A stretch of 64,000 nt of DNA from Amycolatopsis sp. A133 (GTDB lineage Bacteria; Actinomycetota; Actinomycetes; Mycobacteriales; Pseudonocardiaceae), in the NCBI RefSeq assembly GCF_031082405.1, contig NZ_JAVHJU010000003.1, positions 251,219 to 315,218 on the forward strand. The letters run 5' to 3'. Shown here in pieces: positions 25,722 to 34,470 of the stretch. Position numbers and translations under genes: made by a program. Each line of letters opens with the position of its first letter. The stretch's first letter is position 1. The notes beneath the pieces were generated by a model. The model did no database searches. It was given only the letters and a program-made list of their open reading frames with translations, and was not told where the DNA came from.

Positions 25722-28271
25722 ATGTCCTCCCGAGAACGAGAACGCGATCACCTCACCCGCCGCGATCTCCTCCGGCTCGCCGGGGGTACCGCCGCCGCCG
25801 TGGCCGCTGCGCTCTGGCTGCCCGGCACCGCCGCCGCCGCGGGGAGCTTCAGCCCGATCCGGCCGCCCGCCACTCCGCTCGTCGTCCGCTCGCCCTACCT
25901 GTCCACCTGGCAGCCCGGCGACAACCTCGCCGGCACCTGGTCGAGCTTCTGGACCGGCCACATCACCGCGCTCTGCGGCCTGGCGCGCATCGACAGCGCC
26001 GCCTACGTCTTCGCCGGGGCGCCCGCGCTCCCGGCCGGGCCCGCCCTGACCCCGATGACGCAGGTCAGCCTGCAGGTCACCGGCACGCGCTCGAGCTACG
26101 TCCTCACCGGCGGCGGGGTGAACCTCACCGTCACCTTCTTCTCCCCGGTCGACCCGGCGAACCTGCAGCGCCAGTGCGTGCCCTTCGGGTACGTCACGAT
26201 CCAGGCCGCCAGCGCCGACGGCCGGGCGCACGCCGTCGACCTGCACTTCGACACCTCGGCCGAGTGGGTGCACGGCAACACCGGCACCGCCGTCACCTGG
26301 ACGCAGCAGCAAGCCGGCGGCTACACCCTGCTCAGCTGCACCCCGGCGAGCCCGGGCGTGCTGCAGGAGAACGGCGACCAGGCGAGCTGGGGCTCGCTGG
26401 TCCTGGCCGCGCCGACCAGTGGGGTCACCTGGCAGATCGGGCAGGACACCGTCGTGCGCGCCGCGTCGGCGGCCCAGGGCGGCCTGCCGAACACCAGCGA
26501 CCCGGCGCAGCCGCGTGCCATCAACGACCGGTGGCCGGTCCTGGCCTTCAACAAGAACCTCGGCACCGTCCCGGCCGGTGGTTCGTCGGCCCCGTTCACG
26601 CTCTCCATCGGGCACGTCCGCACACCCGCCGTCCGCTACCTCGGCGCCGAGCTGCGGCCCTGGTGGACGCATTACTGGGGCAGCTGGCCGGACATGGCCG
26701 TGTGGTTCGGCAACGACTACGCCGCCGCGCTCTCGGCCGCCACCGCGATCGACCGGCGCCTGCACGACGACGCCGTCGCCGCGGCGGGCGGCGGTACCAC
26801 CGGTGAGCACTACGCCGGGATCTGCGCGCTCGCGCTGCGGCAGGCGTTCGGCGGCACCGAGCTGGTCGACCGGGGCGGCGCGCCCTGGGCGTTCCTCAAG
26901 GAGATCTCCTCCAACGGCAACATGTCCACAGTGGACGTCACCTACCCGGCGTTCCCCGCCTACCTCTACCTTTCCCCCGCCTACCTGCGGCTGCTGCTGG
27001 AGCCGTTGCTCGACTACGCCGAGCGCGGCGGCTGGCCGATGCCGTTCGCCGAACACGACCTCGGCACCCACTACCCGGACGCGACCGGGCACAACGACGG
27101 CAACGAGGAGAGCATGCCGGTCGAGGAGTCGGCCAACATGCTGATCATGGCCGCCGCGCTGGTGCAGCGGCTCCCGTCGGCCGACGCCGTGGCCTTCGCG
27201 AGCACCCACTACCGGATCCTGCGGCAGTGGGCCGAGTACCTGGTCGCGAACACCCTCGACCCCGGCTTCCAGAACCAGACCGACGACTTCACCGGCTTCA
27301 TCGCGCACAGCGCCAACCTCGCGCTGAAGGGCATCATCGGGGTCGGCGCGATGGGCGTCATCGCGACAGCCGTCGGCAACACCGCCGACGCCCAGCGGTA
27401 CCGGTCGACCTCTCGCAGCTACGTCAGCCAGTGGGTGACGCTCGCCGAGGACGGCCAGCACCTGCGGCTCGCCTACGACCAGCCGGGCACCTGGAGCCTC
27501 AAGTACAACGGCTTCGCCGACCGCGTGCTCGGCCTCGACCTGGTCCCGCTCGGCGTCGCGGCGCAGGAGGCCGCCTGGTACCAGGCCCGCGCGGGCGCCC
27601 ACGGCGTCCTGCTCGACCCGCGCAACAACTACACCAAGGCCGACTGGGAGCTGTGGACGGCGGCGTGGCTGACCGACCACCCGGACGTCCGCACCACCCT
27701 GGTCGAGGGGGTCTACAGCTACGCGAACACCACGCCGCAGCGGGTGCCCTTCAGCGACTGGTACGTCGTCGCCGACGCCACCCAGCGCGGCTTCCAGGCC
27801 CGTCCGGTCGCCGGCGGCTACCTGGCCCTGCTGACCGGCCCGGCCGCTTCGACGACCGGGTGGCGGCGACTCCAGAACCAGCGCTCGGGCAAGGTCCTGG
27901 CCGTCTCGGAGATGTCGCTGGCCGACACGGCCGAGGTGACGCAGTGGTCGGACAACGGCACCGCCGACCACCTCTGGGCCGTGGTGGACAACGGCGACGG
28001 CACCGTCCGGATCGTCAACCGCAACAGCGGCAAGGTCCTCGCCGTCCACGACCAGAGCCTCGACAACGGCGCCCACGTCCAGCAGTACCGCGACAACGGC
28101 ACGCCCGACCACAACTGGCGGATCACCGACGCCGGCGGCGGCTGGTCGAAGCTCGTCAACGTCCGCAGCGGCAAGGTGCTGGCGGTCGACCAGCAGTCCA
28201 CGGCGGACGGCGCCCAGGTGACCCAATGGGACGACAACGGGTCGCCGGACCACCTGTGGCGGTTCGTCTGA
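25722..28271 (+). CDS. Tat-exported glutaminase A-like (DUF4965/DUF1793) protein with C-terminal ricin-type lectin
   Basis: An 849-residue secreted protein. The Tat signal TRRDLLRLAGG plus hydrophobic stretch ends near AAAAG (about residue 43). The main body (about 45-690) is the DUF5127/DUF4965/DUF1793 arrangement of fungal and actinobacterial glutaminase A-like proteins: PWWTHYWGSWPDMAVWF, FPAYLYLSPAYLRLLLEP, HDLGTHYPDATGHNDG, NYTKADWELWTAAW. Residues about 705-849 are a ricin B trefoil with repeated GKVLAV and DHLW/DHNW motifs, three lobes. It may hydrolyse glutamine or a glycan while the lectin binds carbohydrate. The palindromic operator upstream suggests sugar-responsive control. Confidence 0.87.
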   Translation: MSSRERERDHLTRRDLLRLAGGTAAAVAAALWLPGTAAAAGSFSPIRPPATPLVVRSPYLSTWQPGDNLAGTWSSFWTGHITALCGLARIDSAAYVFAGAPALPAGPALTPMTQVSLQVTGTRSSYVLTGGGVNLTVTFFSPVDPANLQRQCVPFGYVTIQAASADGRAHAVDLHFDTSAEWVHGNTGTAVTWTQQQAGGYTLLSCTPASPGVLQENGDQASWGSLVLAAPTSGVTWQIGQDTVVRAASAAQGGLPNTSDPAQPRAINDRWPVLAFNKNLGTVPAGGSSAPFTLSIGHVRTPAVRYLGAELRPWWTHYWGSWPDMAVWFGNDYAAALSAATAIDRRLHDDAVAAAGGGTTGEHYAGICALALRQAFGGTELVDRGGAPWAFLKEISSNGNMSTVDVTYPAFPAYLYLSPAYLRLLLEPLLDYAERGGWPMPFAEHDLGTHYPDATGHNDGNEESMPVEESANMLIMAAALVQRLPSADAVAFASTHYRILRQWAEYLVANTLDPGFQNQTDDFTGFIAHSANLALKGIIGVGAMGVIATAVGNTADAQRYRSTSRSYVSQWVTLAEDGQHLRLAYDQPGTWSLKYNGFADRVLGLDLVPLGVAAQEAAWYQARAGAHGVLLDPRNNYTKADWELWTAAWLTDHPDVRTTLVEGVYSYANTTPQRVPFSDWYVVADATQRGFQARPVAGGYLALLTGPAASTTGWRRLQNQRSGKVLAVSEMSLADTAEVTQWSDNGTADHLWAVVDNGDGTVRIVNRNSGKVLAVHDQSLDNGAHVQQYRDNGTPDHNWRITDAGGGWSKLVNVRSGKVLAVDQQSTADGAQVTQWDDNGSPDHLWRFV

Positions 28272-28295
28272 CCCCCGTTTGCGACACTGGCGCCC

Positions 28296-29444
28296 GTGTG
28301 CGCCGACTTCACCCGGATCCGCCGGTTCCTCGACGAGCGGGACCCGCCGACGCCGTGCTTGGTCGTCGACACCGAGGTCGTCGCGGCCCGGGCGCGGGAG
28401 TTCGGTGCGGCGTTCCCCGGCGCGCTGATCCGGTACGCGGTCAAGGCCAACCCGGCCCCGCCGGTGCTCGACGCGCTGGTGGCGGCCGGGATCGGCTTCG
28501 ACGTCGCCGGGCCGGCCGAGCTCGCGCTCTGCCTCGAGCGCGGCGCCGACCCGGCGGCGATCGCCTACGGCAACCCGATCAAGAAACCGCGGGACATCGC
28601 CTTCGCCCACGAGCGCGGGGTCCGGGAGTTCACTTCGGACGCCCCGGCCGACGTCGACCACCTCGGCCGGTACGCGCCGGGTTCGGCCGTGTCGATCCGC
28701 GTCGTGCTCGACGCGCCGGACTCGGCGACGCCGTTCGGCCGGAAGTTCGGCTGTGAACCGGCCGAAGCCCTGGACCTCGTGCTGCGCGCGGCCGCGCGGG
28801 GGCTGCGGCCCGGTATCGCCTTCCACGTCGGCTCGCAGCAGCCGGACCGCACCGCCTGGGAGATCGGCATCGCCACGGCGGCGAAGCTGTTCGGCGAGGC
28901 GGCGGCGCACGGCGTCAGGATGACGCGGCTGAACCTCGGTGGCGGCTTCGCGACCACCCACCGCACGGCCGTCCCGCCGTTGGCCGCGTACGCGGCGACG
29001 ATCGCCGCGGCGCTCGACACGCACTTCGCCCGGGACCGGCCCGAGCTGATGCTGGAGCCGGGGCGGGTGCTCGTCGCCGACGCGGGCCTGCTGCGGACCG
29101 AGGTCGTGCTGGTCGCGCACCGGGACCAGCGGCGCTGGGTGTACCTCGACATCGGCCGCTACAACGGGCTCGCCGAGGCCGAGAACGAAGCGATCGCCTA
29201 CCGGTTCGAGCCGGTGGCGGCGCACGACGGCCCGAGCGGGCCGGTGGTGCTGGCCGGGCCCACCTGCGACGGCGACGACGTGCTCTACCGGCGGACGCCG
29301 TACGAGCTGCCGCTGTCCCTGCGGACCGGCGACCGGCTCGACCTGCCGGGCACCGGTGCCTACACCGCGAGCTACGCGTCGGTCGGGTTCAACGGGATCG
29401 AGCCGCTGCGCACCCACTGCCTGGGGCGGTGGGGCGATGTCTGA
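28296..29444 (+). CDS. Ornithine decarboxylase (PLP fold type III)
   Basis: A 382-residue alanine-racemase-fold decarboxylase. PLP lysine Lys50 lies in YAVKANP; the HVGSQ motif and GGGF phosphate loop (near 210) follow. Active-site Cys324 lies in GPTCDGDDVLY, the signature of ornithine rather than diaminopimelate decarboxylases. It makes putrescine from ornithine (related substrates such as lysine or arginine cannot be excluded). Start is GTG. It heads a tight operon: the AdoMet decarboxylase begins inside its last codons (ATGTCTGA overlap) and the aminopropyltransferase follows, giving a full putrescine-to-spermidine route. Confidence 0.9.
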   Translation: MCADFTRIRRFLDERDPPTPCLVVDTEVVAARAREFGAAFPGALIRYAVKANPAPPVLDALVAAGIGFDVAGPAELALCLERGADPAAIAYGNPIKKPRDIAFAHERGVREFTSDAPADVDHLGRYAPGSAVSIRVVLDAPDSATPFGRKFGCEPAEALDLVLRAAARGLRPGIAFHVGSQQPDRTAWEIGIATAAKLFGEAAAHGVRMTRLNLGGGFATTHRTAVPPLAAYAATIAAALDTHFARDRPELMLEPGRVLVADAGLLRTEVVLVAHRDQRRWVYLDIGRYNGLAEAENEAIAYRFEPVAAHDGPSGPVVLAGPTCDGDDVLYRRTPYELPLSLRTGDRLDLPGTGAYTASYASVGFNGIEPLRTHCLGRWGDV

Positions 29445-29796
29445 GGTCGGCCGATTCACCGGCCGGCACGTGCTCGCCGAACTGCACGGCGTCGACCCGG
29501 GGCTGCTCGACGACCCCGAGCGCCTGGGGGAGCTGCTCCGGGCGGCGGTGACGGAGGCGGGTGCGACGGTCCTCGACGTCGTGGCCCAGCGGTTCGCCCC
29601 GCAGGGCGCCACGGTGATCGCCCTGCTGGCCGAATCGCACGCCTCCGTGCACACGTACCCGGAGCACGGGTCGCTCTTCGCCGACGTGTTCACCTGCGGG
29701 GAACGCGCCGATCCCGAACAAGCCGTGCGGTTGCTGGCCACGTCGCTGCACGCCGCTTCGGTCCACCTGTCGGTCCTCCACCGGGGAGAACGCTGA
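29437..29796 (+). CDS. speD: S-adenosylmethionine decarboxylase proenzyme
   Basis: A 119-residue prokaryotic-type AdoMetDC. The self-cleavage site is Glu66-Ser67 in LLAESHASVHTYPE; Ser67 would yield the pyruvoyl cofactor, and His72 and Cys87 (VFTCGE) are the processing and proton-donor residues. It supplies decarboxylated AdoMet for aminopropyl transfer. It overlaps the decarboxylase gene by 8 bases and its stop overlaps the next start (TGATG), so all three proteins are translationally coupled. Confidence 0.95.
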   Translation: MSEVGRFTGRHVLAELHGVDPGLLDDPERLGELLRAAVTEAGATVLDVVAQRFAPQGATVIALLAESHASVHTYPEHGSLFADVFTCGERADPEQAVRLLATSLHAASVHLSVLHRGER

Positions 29797-30668
29797 TGCC
29801 CCTGATCCACGAACCGGTCGGCGACGGCCTCACCCGCGTCTGGGAGGTCGGTGACGTGCGGTTCCACGCGCACACGCCCTACCAGGAGGTGCTGATCGGC
29901 GAGACCGCGCAAGGGGTTTCGCTGTTCTGCGACGGCGAGCGCCAGAGCACCGAGGCGAGCCAGCTGGTCTACCACGAAGCCCTGATGGTGCCCGCGCTGC
30001 TGCTGGCCGAGCGGGTGCGGCGGGTGCTGGTCATCGGGTCGAGCGAGGGGGTCGCGAGCGAGCTGGCGGTCGACGCGGGCGCTTCGCTCGTCGACCACGT
30101 CGACATCGACGCCCAAGCCGTGCGCGCCTGCGCCGAGCACCTGCCCTACGGCTACACCCCGGCGGAGCTGGCCCGCGCCGAGCGCGGGGACGGGCCGATC
30201 CGGGTGTCCTATGAGGACGGCTGGCGGTTCCTGGCCGCGGCGGAAGACCGGGGCGAGACCTACGACGTGGTCGTGATCGACCTGCCGGACGAGAACACCG
30301 ACCCGGACGCGCAGCACAACCGCTTGTACGGCACGGATTTCCTCGCCCGCTGCGCGCGCCTGCTGGCGCCCGGCGGCGTGGTGACCGGCCAGGCGGGCTG
30401 CCCGACGCTGTGGCGCAACGAGACCCTGCGTGCGTCCTGGCGGCGGTTCCGCGAGGTGTTCGGGACGGTGCTCTACTTCGGGTCCGACGAGCACGAGTGG
30501 GCTTTCCTGTCCGGCCGGGTCGACCGGGTGGCGGAGCCGGGCGCGCTGGTGGCGCGGCGGTTCGCGCAGCGGGGGAGCGCGGCGGCGACGCTGGACGCCG
30601 AAGCGCTGCTCGGCGGCTGCACGCCGCCGCATTCACTCCGCCGCGGGAGTGGTTCGGACCAGTCTTGA
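29796..30668 (+). CDS. speE: Spermidine synthase-like aminopropyltransferase
   Basis: A 290-residue Rossmann methyltransferase-fold enzyme. The N-terminal motif is TPYQEVLIGETAQGVSLFCDGERQ (about 27-50, in parts), then YHEALMVPALL, the dcAdoMet loop VLVIGSSEGVASEL (77-90) and HVDIDAQAV. The acidic gate region is VVVIDLPDENTDPDAQHN. Two differences from standard SpeE are visible: the D-E pair before YHE is replaced by Ser-Gln (EASQLVYHE), and the gate is LPDEN rather than STDP. Together with the operon this supports aminopropyl transfer to putrescine or another amine. The altered pocket leaves the acceptor open. Confidence 0.87.
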   Translation: MPLIHEPVGDGLTRVWEVGDVRFHAHTPYQEVLIGETAQGVSLFCDGERQSTEASQLVYHEALMVPALLLAERVRRVLVIGSSEGVASELAVDAGASLVDHVDIDAQAVRACAEHLPYGYTPAELARAERGDGPIRVSYEDGWRFLAAAEDRGETYDVVVIDLPDENTDPDAQHNRLYGTDFLARCARLLAPGGVVTGQAGCPTLWRNETLRASWRRFREVFGTVLYFGSDEHEWAFLSGRVDRVAEPGALVARRFAQRGSAAATLDAEALLGGCTPPHSLRRGSGSDQS

Positions 30669-30850
30669 CCTTCGATTCCCCGAAAATTGTGCCCCGGGAA
30701 ACCTGAATTGGCGGGAAATGGATTTCCCGTACTCTCCCGAGTCGTGTTACTCCGTTCAGTGGCCGTCGGAAAGGTTGCGATCGCGCTACGATCCTCTCCG
30801 CGCGCGATCATCATCACCACCAGGCACCGTGGCCCATTTGGAGGAGCGTC

Positions 30851-31477
30851 ATGCTCGGTATGTCGGTCGTAGCCGCAATGATCCTGTCCACCCTCGCCGC
30901 GCCCGTCGATTCCGCGGCGGCGTCGGCTCCGGCCGAAAAGATCACGCTCGACATCAAGACCATCAACGGCTCCGGCTGCCCGGCGGGCACGGCCACCGCG
31001 TCGGCCGACGTCGCGTCCGACAACACGTCGTTCACGGTGCACTACACGAACTTCACCGCCAAGGCCGGCAATGGCGTGTCGGCGCTCGAAGGCCGGAAGA
31101 ACTGCCAGATCAACGTGCTCGTCCACGTGCCGCAGGGCTTCACCTACGCGATCGCCGCGGCGGAGTACCGCGGCTTCGCGCACATCGAAAGCGGGGCGAG
31201 CGCGCTCGAGCAGGCCAACTACTACTTCACCGGGACGGCGCCGACCGCCCGGGTGCGGCACACCTTCCCCGGTCCGTTCCACGGCGTGTGGCGGGCGACC
31301 GACACCACCGACGTGGCGGAGCTGGTGTTCGCCCCGTGCGGCGAGAGCCGAAACTTGAACATCAATGCGGAACTGCGGGCCGACGCGGGTGGCTCATCCG
31401 GTTCGAGTTACATCGAAATGGATTCCGAACACGCGAGCGTGGACACGATTTACCACTTCGCGTGGAAGACCTGCTGA
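30851..31477 (+). CDS. Secreted DUF4360 protein
   Basis: A 208-residue exported protein with a short signal peptide (MLGMSVVAAMILSTLAAPVDS, cleavage around residues 21-25). The body carries the DUF4360 pattern: IKTINGSGCPAGTATASADV, FTVHYTNF, RKNCQINVLVHVPQGFTYAI, AEYRGFAHIESGAS, and a final YHFAWKTC. Three or four conserved cysteines probably form disulfides. It has an excellent ribosome site (TTGGAGGAGCGTC then ATG). The family is common in fungi and actinomycetes; function unknown. A strong hairpin follows. Confidence 0.85.
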   Translation: MLGMSVVAAMILSTLAAPVDSAAASAPAEKITLDIKTINGSGCPAGTATASADVASDNTSFTVHYTNFTAKAGNGVSALEGRKNCQINVLVHVPQGFTYAIAAAEYRGFAHIESGASALEQANYYFTGTAPTARVRHTFPGPFHGVWRATDTTDVAELVFAPCGESRNLNINAELRADAGGSSGSSYIEMDSEHASVDTIYHFAWKTC

Positions 31478-31500
31478 ATTTCGCGGCCATTGTCACGGCG

Positions 31501-31535
31501 CCCGCTCACCGGGACCCCAGCCGGTGAGCGGGTTT
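31501..31535 (+). terminator. Hairpin terminator after the DUF4360 gene
   Basis: CCCGCTCACCGG (31501-31512) pairs perfectly with CCGGTGAGCGGG (31521-31532) around an 8-base loop and is followed by TTT. It lies 24 bases after the stop. Confidence 0.75.
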
Positions 31536-31640
31536 GCCGTCCGCCTCGCACGTGGGGTGACCAGCAGTACGTCTGGCCGCCGCGGCCGACGGACGCGGGC
31601 GCCGTTGTGATGGCCCGGCCACGTCCGCCGTGCGTCGGCG

Positions 31641-31763
31641 TCAGCTGCGGACCGGACGGCGTTCCCCCTCGGCCGAGGGCACCAAGCGGCACCGCCGCTC
31701 GAACCGCTCCATGAGGACGGTAGCGATCAGGACGGCCACTGGGGTGCTCACCGCGATCCACAT
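31641..31763 (-). CDS. Small single-span membrane protein
   Basis: A 40-residue ORF: MWIAVSTPVAVLIATVLMER then FERRCRLVPSAEGERRPVRS. A hydrophobic helix (about 2-18) is followed by a basic cytosolic tail, in keeping with inside-positive topology. The layout resembles unannotated single-helix proteins in actinomycetes. Ribosome site GGGTAGG is weak and 12 or so bases upstream. It lies downstream of the MarR gene on the same strand with a 29-base gap and could share its transcript. Confidence 0.42.
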   Translation of the reverse strand: MWIAVSTPVAVLIATVLMERFERRCRLVPSAEGERRPVRS

Positions 31764-31792
31764 ACCGGAAACCTACCCAGCCGCCCGGGCTC

Positions 31793-32242
31793 TCAATCGC
31801 CCGCGGACAGCCGGGTGATCAGATCCAGCAGCCCGGCGCGGAACGCGTCGTCGTCGCCGAGGCCGCCGAGCAGGGCGGGTTCGGCCCGCACGGCCCGCTC
31901 GTGCACCTCCCGGCCGTCCGCGGTCAGCCGGGTCAGCTGACGACGGCCGTCGGCCGGGTCCGCGGATCGGGTGACGAACCCGGCCTTGGCCAGCCGATCG
32001 AGGGTGCGGCTCATCGTCTGGTCGGTCACCTGGCAGCGCTGGGCGAGCGTCCGCTGGGGGAGCGGTCCGTCGCGCAGGGTGTGCAGCGCGATGAGACCCG
32101 CGTGGGTGAGTCCCATGCCGTCGAGCACGGCCACCCAGCGTTGCTCCACCAGGCGCGCGGCCACGGCCAGCAGCCGGCCCGTGGGCCACGTGCTCAGGTC
32201 GGGTCCGGGGGTCGTGCTCACCGTCACTGTGCTCACCGTCAC
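31793..32242 (-). CDS. MarR family regulator of the divergent MmpL-like exporter
   Basis: A 149-residue winged-helix protein: HTH LPQRTLAQRCQVTDQTMSRTLDRL and wing SADPADGRRQLTRLTADG. The start is ambiguous because the 5' end repeats GTGACGGTGAGCAC, offering GTG starts at 32242, 32236, 32227 and 32221 in one frame. It is divergent from the MmpL-like transporter with 85 bases between starts; a perfect inverted repeat lies midway. It very probably represses the transporter and itself. Confidence 0.88.
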   Translation of the reverse strand: MTVSTVTVSTTPGPDLSTWPTGRLLAVAARLVEQRWVAVLDGMGLTHAGLIALHTLRDGPLPQRTLAQRCQVTDQTMSRTLDRLAKAGFVTRSADPADGRRQLTRLTADGREVHERAVRAEPALLGGLGDDDAFRAGLLDLITRLSAGD

Positions 32243-32272
32243 TCGGGGGTCGTCCGGGTTCGTCGTGCAGAA

Positions 32273-32290
32273 TGTTCAGCTTGCTGAACA
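32273..32290. promoter_or_regulatory. Operator between MarR and MmpL-like genes
   Basis: TGTTCAGC-TT-GCTGAACA is a perfect 8-bp inverted repeat with 2-base spacer, centred between the divergent starts (31 bases from the MarR GTG, 38 from the transporter ATG). Size and symmetry suit a MarR dimer. Confidence 0.7.
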
Positions 32291-32327
32291 ATTGGGCGTG
32301 TTCGCGCTCGAAAGGACCTTAGCGACC

Positions 32328-34391
32328 ATGAACGACAACCCGCGCCGCCTCCGCTGGCTGATCCCGGCCCTCCTGGTGATCGCCTGGCTCGGGCTGGGCG
32401 GGTTCGGCGGCCCGTTCGCCGGGAAGCTCAGCGAGGTCGCGAAGAACGACAACGCCGCCTTCCTGCCGCAGTCCGCCGAAGCCACCGAGGTCTCCGACGA
32501 GCAGAAGGGGTTCAGCCCGCGCCAGGTGCTGCCCGCGACGGTCGTCGCCGAGCGCACCAGCGGCCTGACCGACGGCGACCGGCGGTTCCTCGAGGTCAAG
32601 GCGCAGGAACTGGGCAGCGTGCCCGGCGTGGCCGGCCCGCTCGGGAAGCCGCAGCCCGCCCCGCGGGACGACCAGGCCGTGCAGCTGGCGGTGCCGATCT
32701 TCGCCGACGGCAACCCCGCCGACGTCGTCGAGGAGGTCCGGGCCCGCCTCGGCGGCGCCCCCGCCGGCCTGAGCGTGCTGGTCACCGGACCGGCCGGGCA
32801 GATCGCCGACCTGGTGCAGGCGTTCGGCGGCATCGACGGCATCCTGCTGCTCGTCGCCGGCGGCGTGGTCGCGCTCATCCTGATCGCGGTCTACCGCAGC
32901 CCGGTGCTGCCGTTCCTGGTGCTGCTGTCGGCGGTGTTCGCGCTCGGGCTCGCCAGCCTCGTCGTCTACCTGCTGGCCAAGCACGACGTCCTCGCGCTCA
33001 ACGGCCAGAGCCAAGGCATCCTCTCGATCCTGGTCTTCGGCGCGGCAACCGACTACGCGCTGCTGGTCGTCGCGCGGTTCCGCGAGCAGCTGCGCGACAC
33101 CCCGAGCCGGTTCGACGCACTGAAACTCGCCTGGCGCGCGACGCTCGAGCCGATCGTGGCCTCGGCGGGGACCGTGGTGCTCGGCGTGCTGTGCCTGCTG
33201 TTCAGCGACCTCAACTCGAACAAGGGGCTCGGCCCGGTCGCGGCGATCGGCATCGGCGCCGCGCTGCTGGCGTCCACGACGTTCCTGCCCGCCGCGCTGG
33301 CCCTGTGCGGGCGCGGGGCGTTCTGGCCGTTCAAGCCCGCGCTGGGCTCGCCGCACCCGGAGACGGCCGGGAGCTGGGGCCGGATCGCGCGCCTGGTCGG
33401 CCGCCGCCCCCGCACGGTCTGGGTGGTCACGGCGCTGGTGCTCGGCATCGGCGTCGCGTTCCTGCCGCAGCTCAAGGCGTCCGGCACCGCGCAGTCCGAC
33501 GTCTTCCTCACCGAGGTCGAGTCCGGGACGGGGCAGGAGATCCTCGGCCGGCACTTCCCGGGCGGCCTCGGCGCACCCGCGATCACGATCGCCGACGCCG
33601 GCGCGCTGCCCGCGGTCCTGGCGGCGTCCACAGTGGACGGAGTGGCGCAGTCCGTCCCGCTGCCGGGCCCCGACGGCCGCCCCAAGGTGGTCGGCGGCCG
33701 CGTGCAGATCCTGTCGGTGCTGACCGACCCGGCGGACTCGGAGGCGGCGATCGCGACGGTCGGCAGGCTGCGCGACGCGGTGCACGCGGTGCCCGGCGCG
33801 AACGCGAAGGTGGGCGGCCCGACGGCGATCCAGCTGGACACGCAGCAGACGTCGAAGCACGACCGCGCGCTCATCATCCCGATCGTGCTGCTGGTGATCT
33901 TCCTGGTGCTGGCCCTGCTGCTGCGGTCGCTGCTGGCCCCGTTGCTGCTGATCGCCACGGTGGTCCTTTCGTTCGCGGCGACGATGGGCGTGTCGGCGCT
34001 GGTGTTCAACCACGTCCTGGACTTCCCGGGCGCGGACCCGGTCGTGCCGCTGTTCGGGTTCGTCTTCCTGGTGGCGTTGGGCATCGACTACAACATCTTC
34101 CTGATGACCCGGGTGCGCGAGGAGGCACTGACGCGGGGCACGCGCGAGGGCACCTTGCGGGGGCTGTCGCTGACCGGCGGCGTCATCACCTCGGCCGGGG
34201 TGGTGCTGGCGGCGACGTTCTCGGCGCTCGCGGTGATCCCGATCCTGTTCCTGGCGCAGATCGCGTTCATCGTCGCCTTCGGGGTCCTGCTGGACACGCT
34301 GCTGGTCCGGTCGCTACTGGTCCCGGCGCTGACCGTCGACGTCGGGCGCCGGATCTGGTGGCCCTCGAAGCTGGCGCGCCGGGACGTCTGA
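32328..34391 (+). CDS. MMPL/RND-family transporter
   Basis: A 687-residue membrane protein with the duplicated six-helix RND layout: a first helix (RLRWLIPALLVIAWLGLGGF), an extracytoplasmic domain (about 45-180), helices 2-6 with GAATDYALLVVARFREQL (the GxxxDY motif), then the second half with helix 7 and another external domain and GFVFLVALGIDYNIFLMTRVREE. The paired Asp-Tyr motifs are the proton relay of MmpL proteins. Members export lipids, siderophores or drugs. Start ATG 32328 with GAAAGGA upstream. Control by the divergent MarR suggests export of a toxic or signalling compound. Confidence 0.93.
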   Translation: MNDNPRRLRWLIPALLVIAWLGLGGFGGPFAGKLSEVAKNDNAAFLPQSAEATEVSDEQKGFSPRQVLPATVVAERTSGLTDGDRRFLEVKAQELGSVPGVAGPLGKPQPAPRDDQAVQLAVPIFADGNPADVVEEVRARLGGAPAGLSVLVTGPAGQIADLVQAFGGIDGILLLVAGGVVALILIAVYRSPVLPFLVLLSAVFALGLASLVVYLLAKHDVLALNGQSQGILSILVFGAATDYALLVVARFREQLRDTPSRFDALKLAWRATLEPIVASAGTVVLGVLCLLFSDLNSNKGLGPVAAIGIGAALLASTTFLPAALALCGRGAFWPFKPALGSPHPETAGSWGRIARLVGRRPRTVWVVTALVLGIGVAFLPQLKASGTAQSDVFLTEVESGTGQEILGRHFPGGLGAPAITIADAGALPAVLAASTVDGVAQSVPLPGPDGRPKVVGGRVQILSVLTDPADSEAAIATVGRLRDAVHAVPGANAKVGGPTAIQLDTQQTSKHDRALIIPIVLLVIFLVLALLLRSLLAPLLLIATVVLSFAATMGVSALVFNHVLDFPGADPVVPLFGFVFLVALGIDYNIFLMTRVREEALTRGTREGTLRGLSLTGGVITSAGVVLAATFSALAVIPILFLAQIAFIVAFGVLLDTLLVRSLLVPALTVDVGRRIWWPSKLARRDV

Positions 34392-34470
34392 GCGGCCCCG
34401 TCCGTCCTCCGGTGATGAGTTCTCGCGCCTCCGCCCGTCATACCTGCGACGGACACAACGAGGCGTAAGG

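Noticed and set aside
24459..30632. A 2057-codon minus-strand open frame
   Set aside because: It crosses several well-supported plus-strand genes; no domain is recognisable in it.
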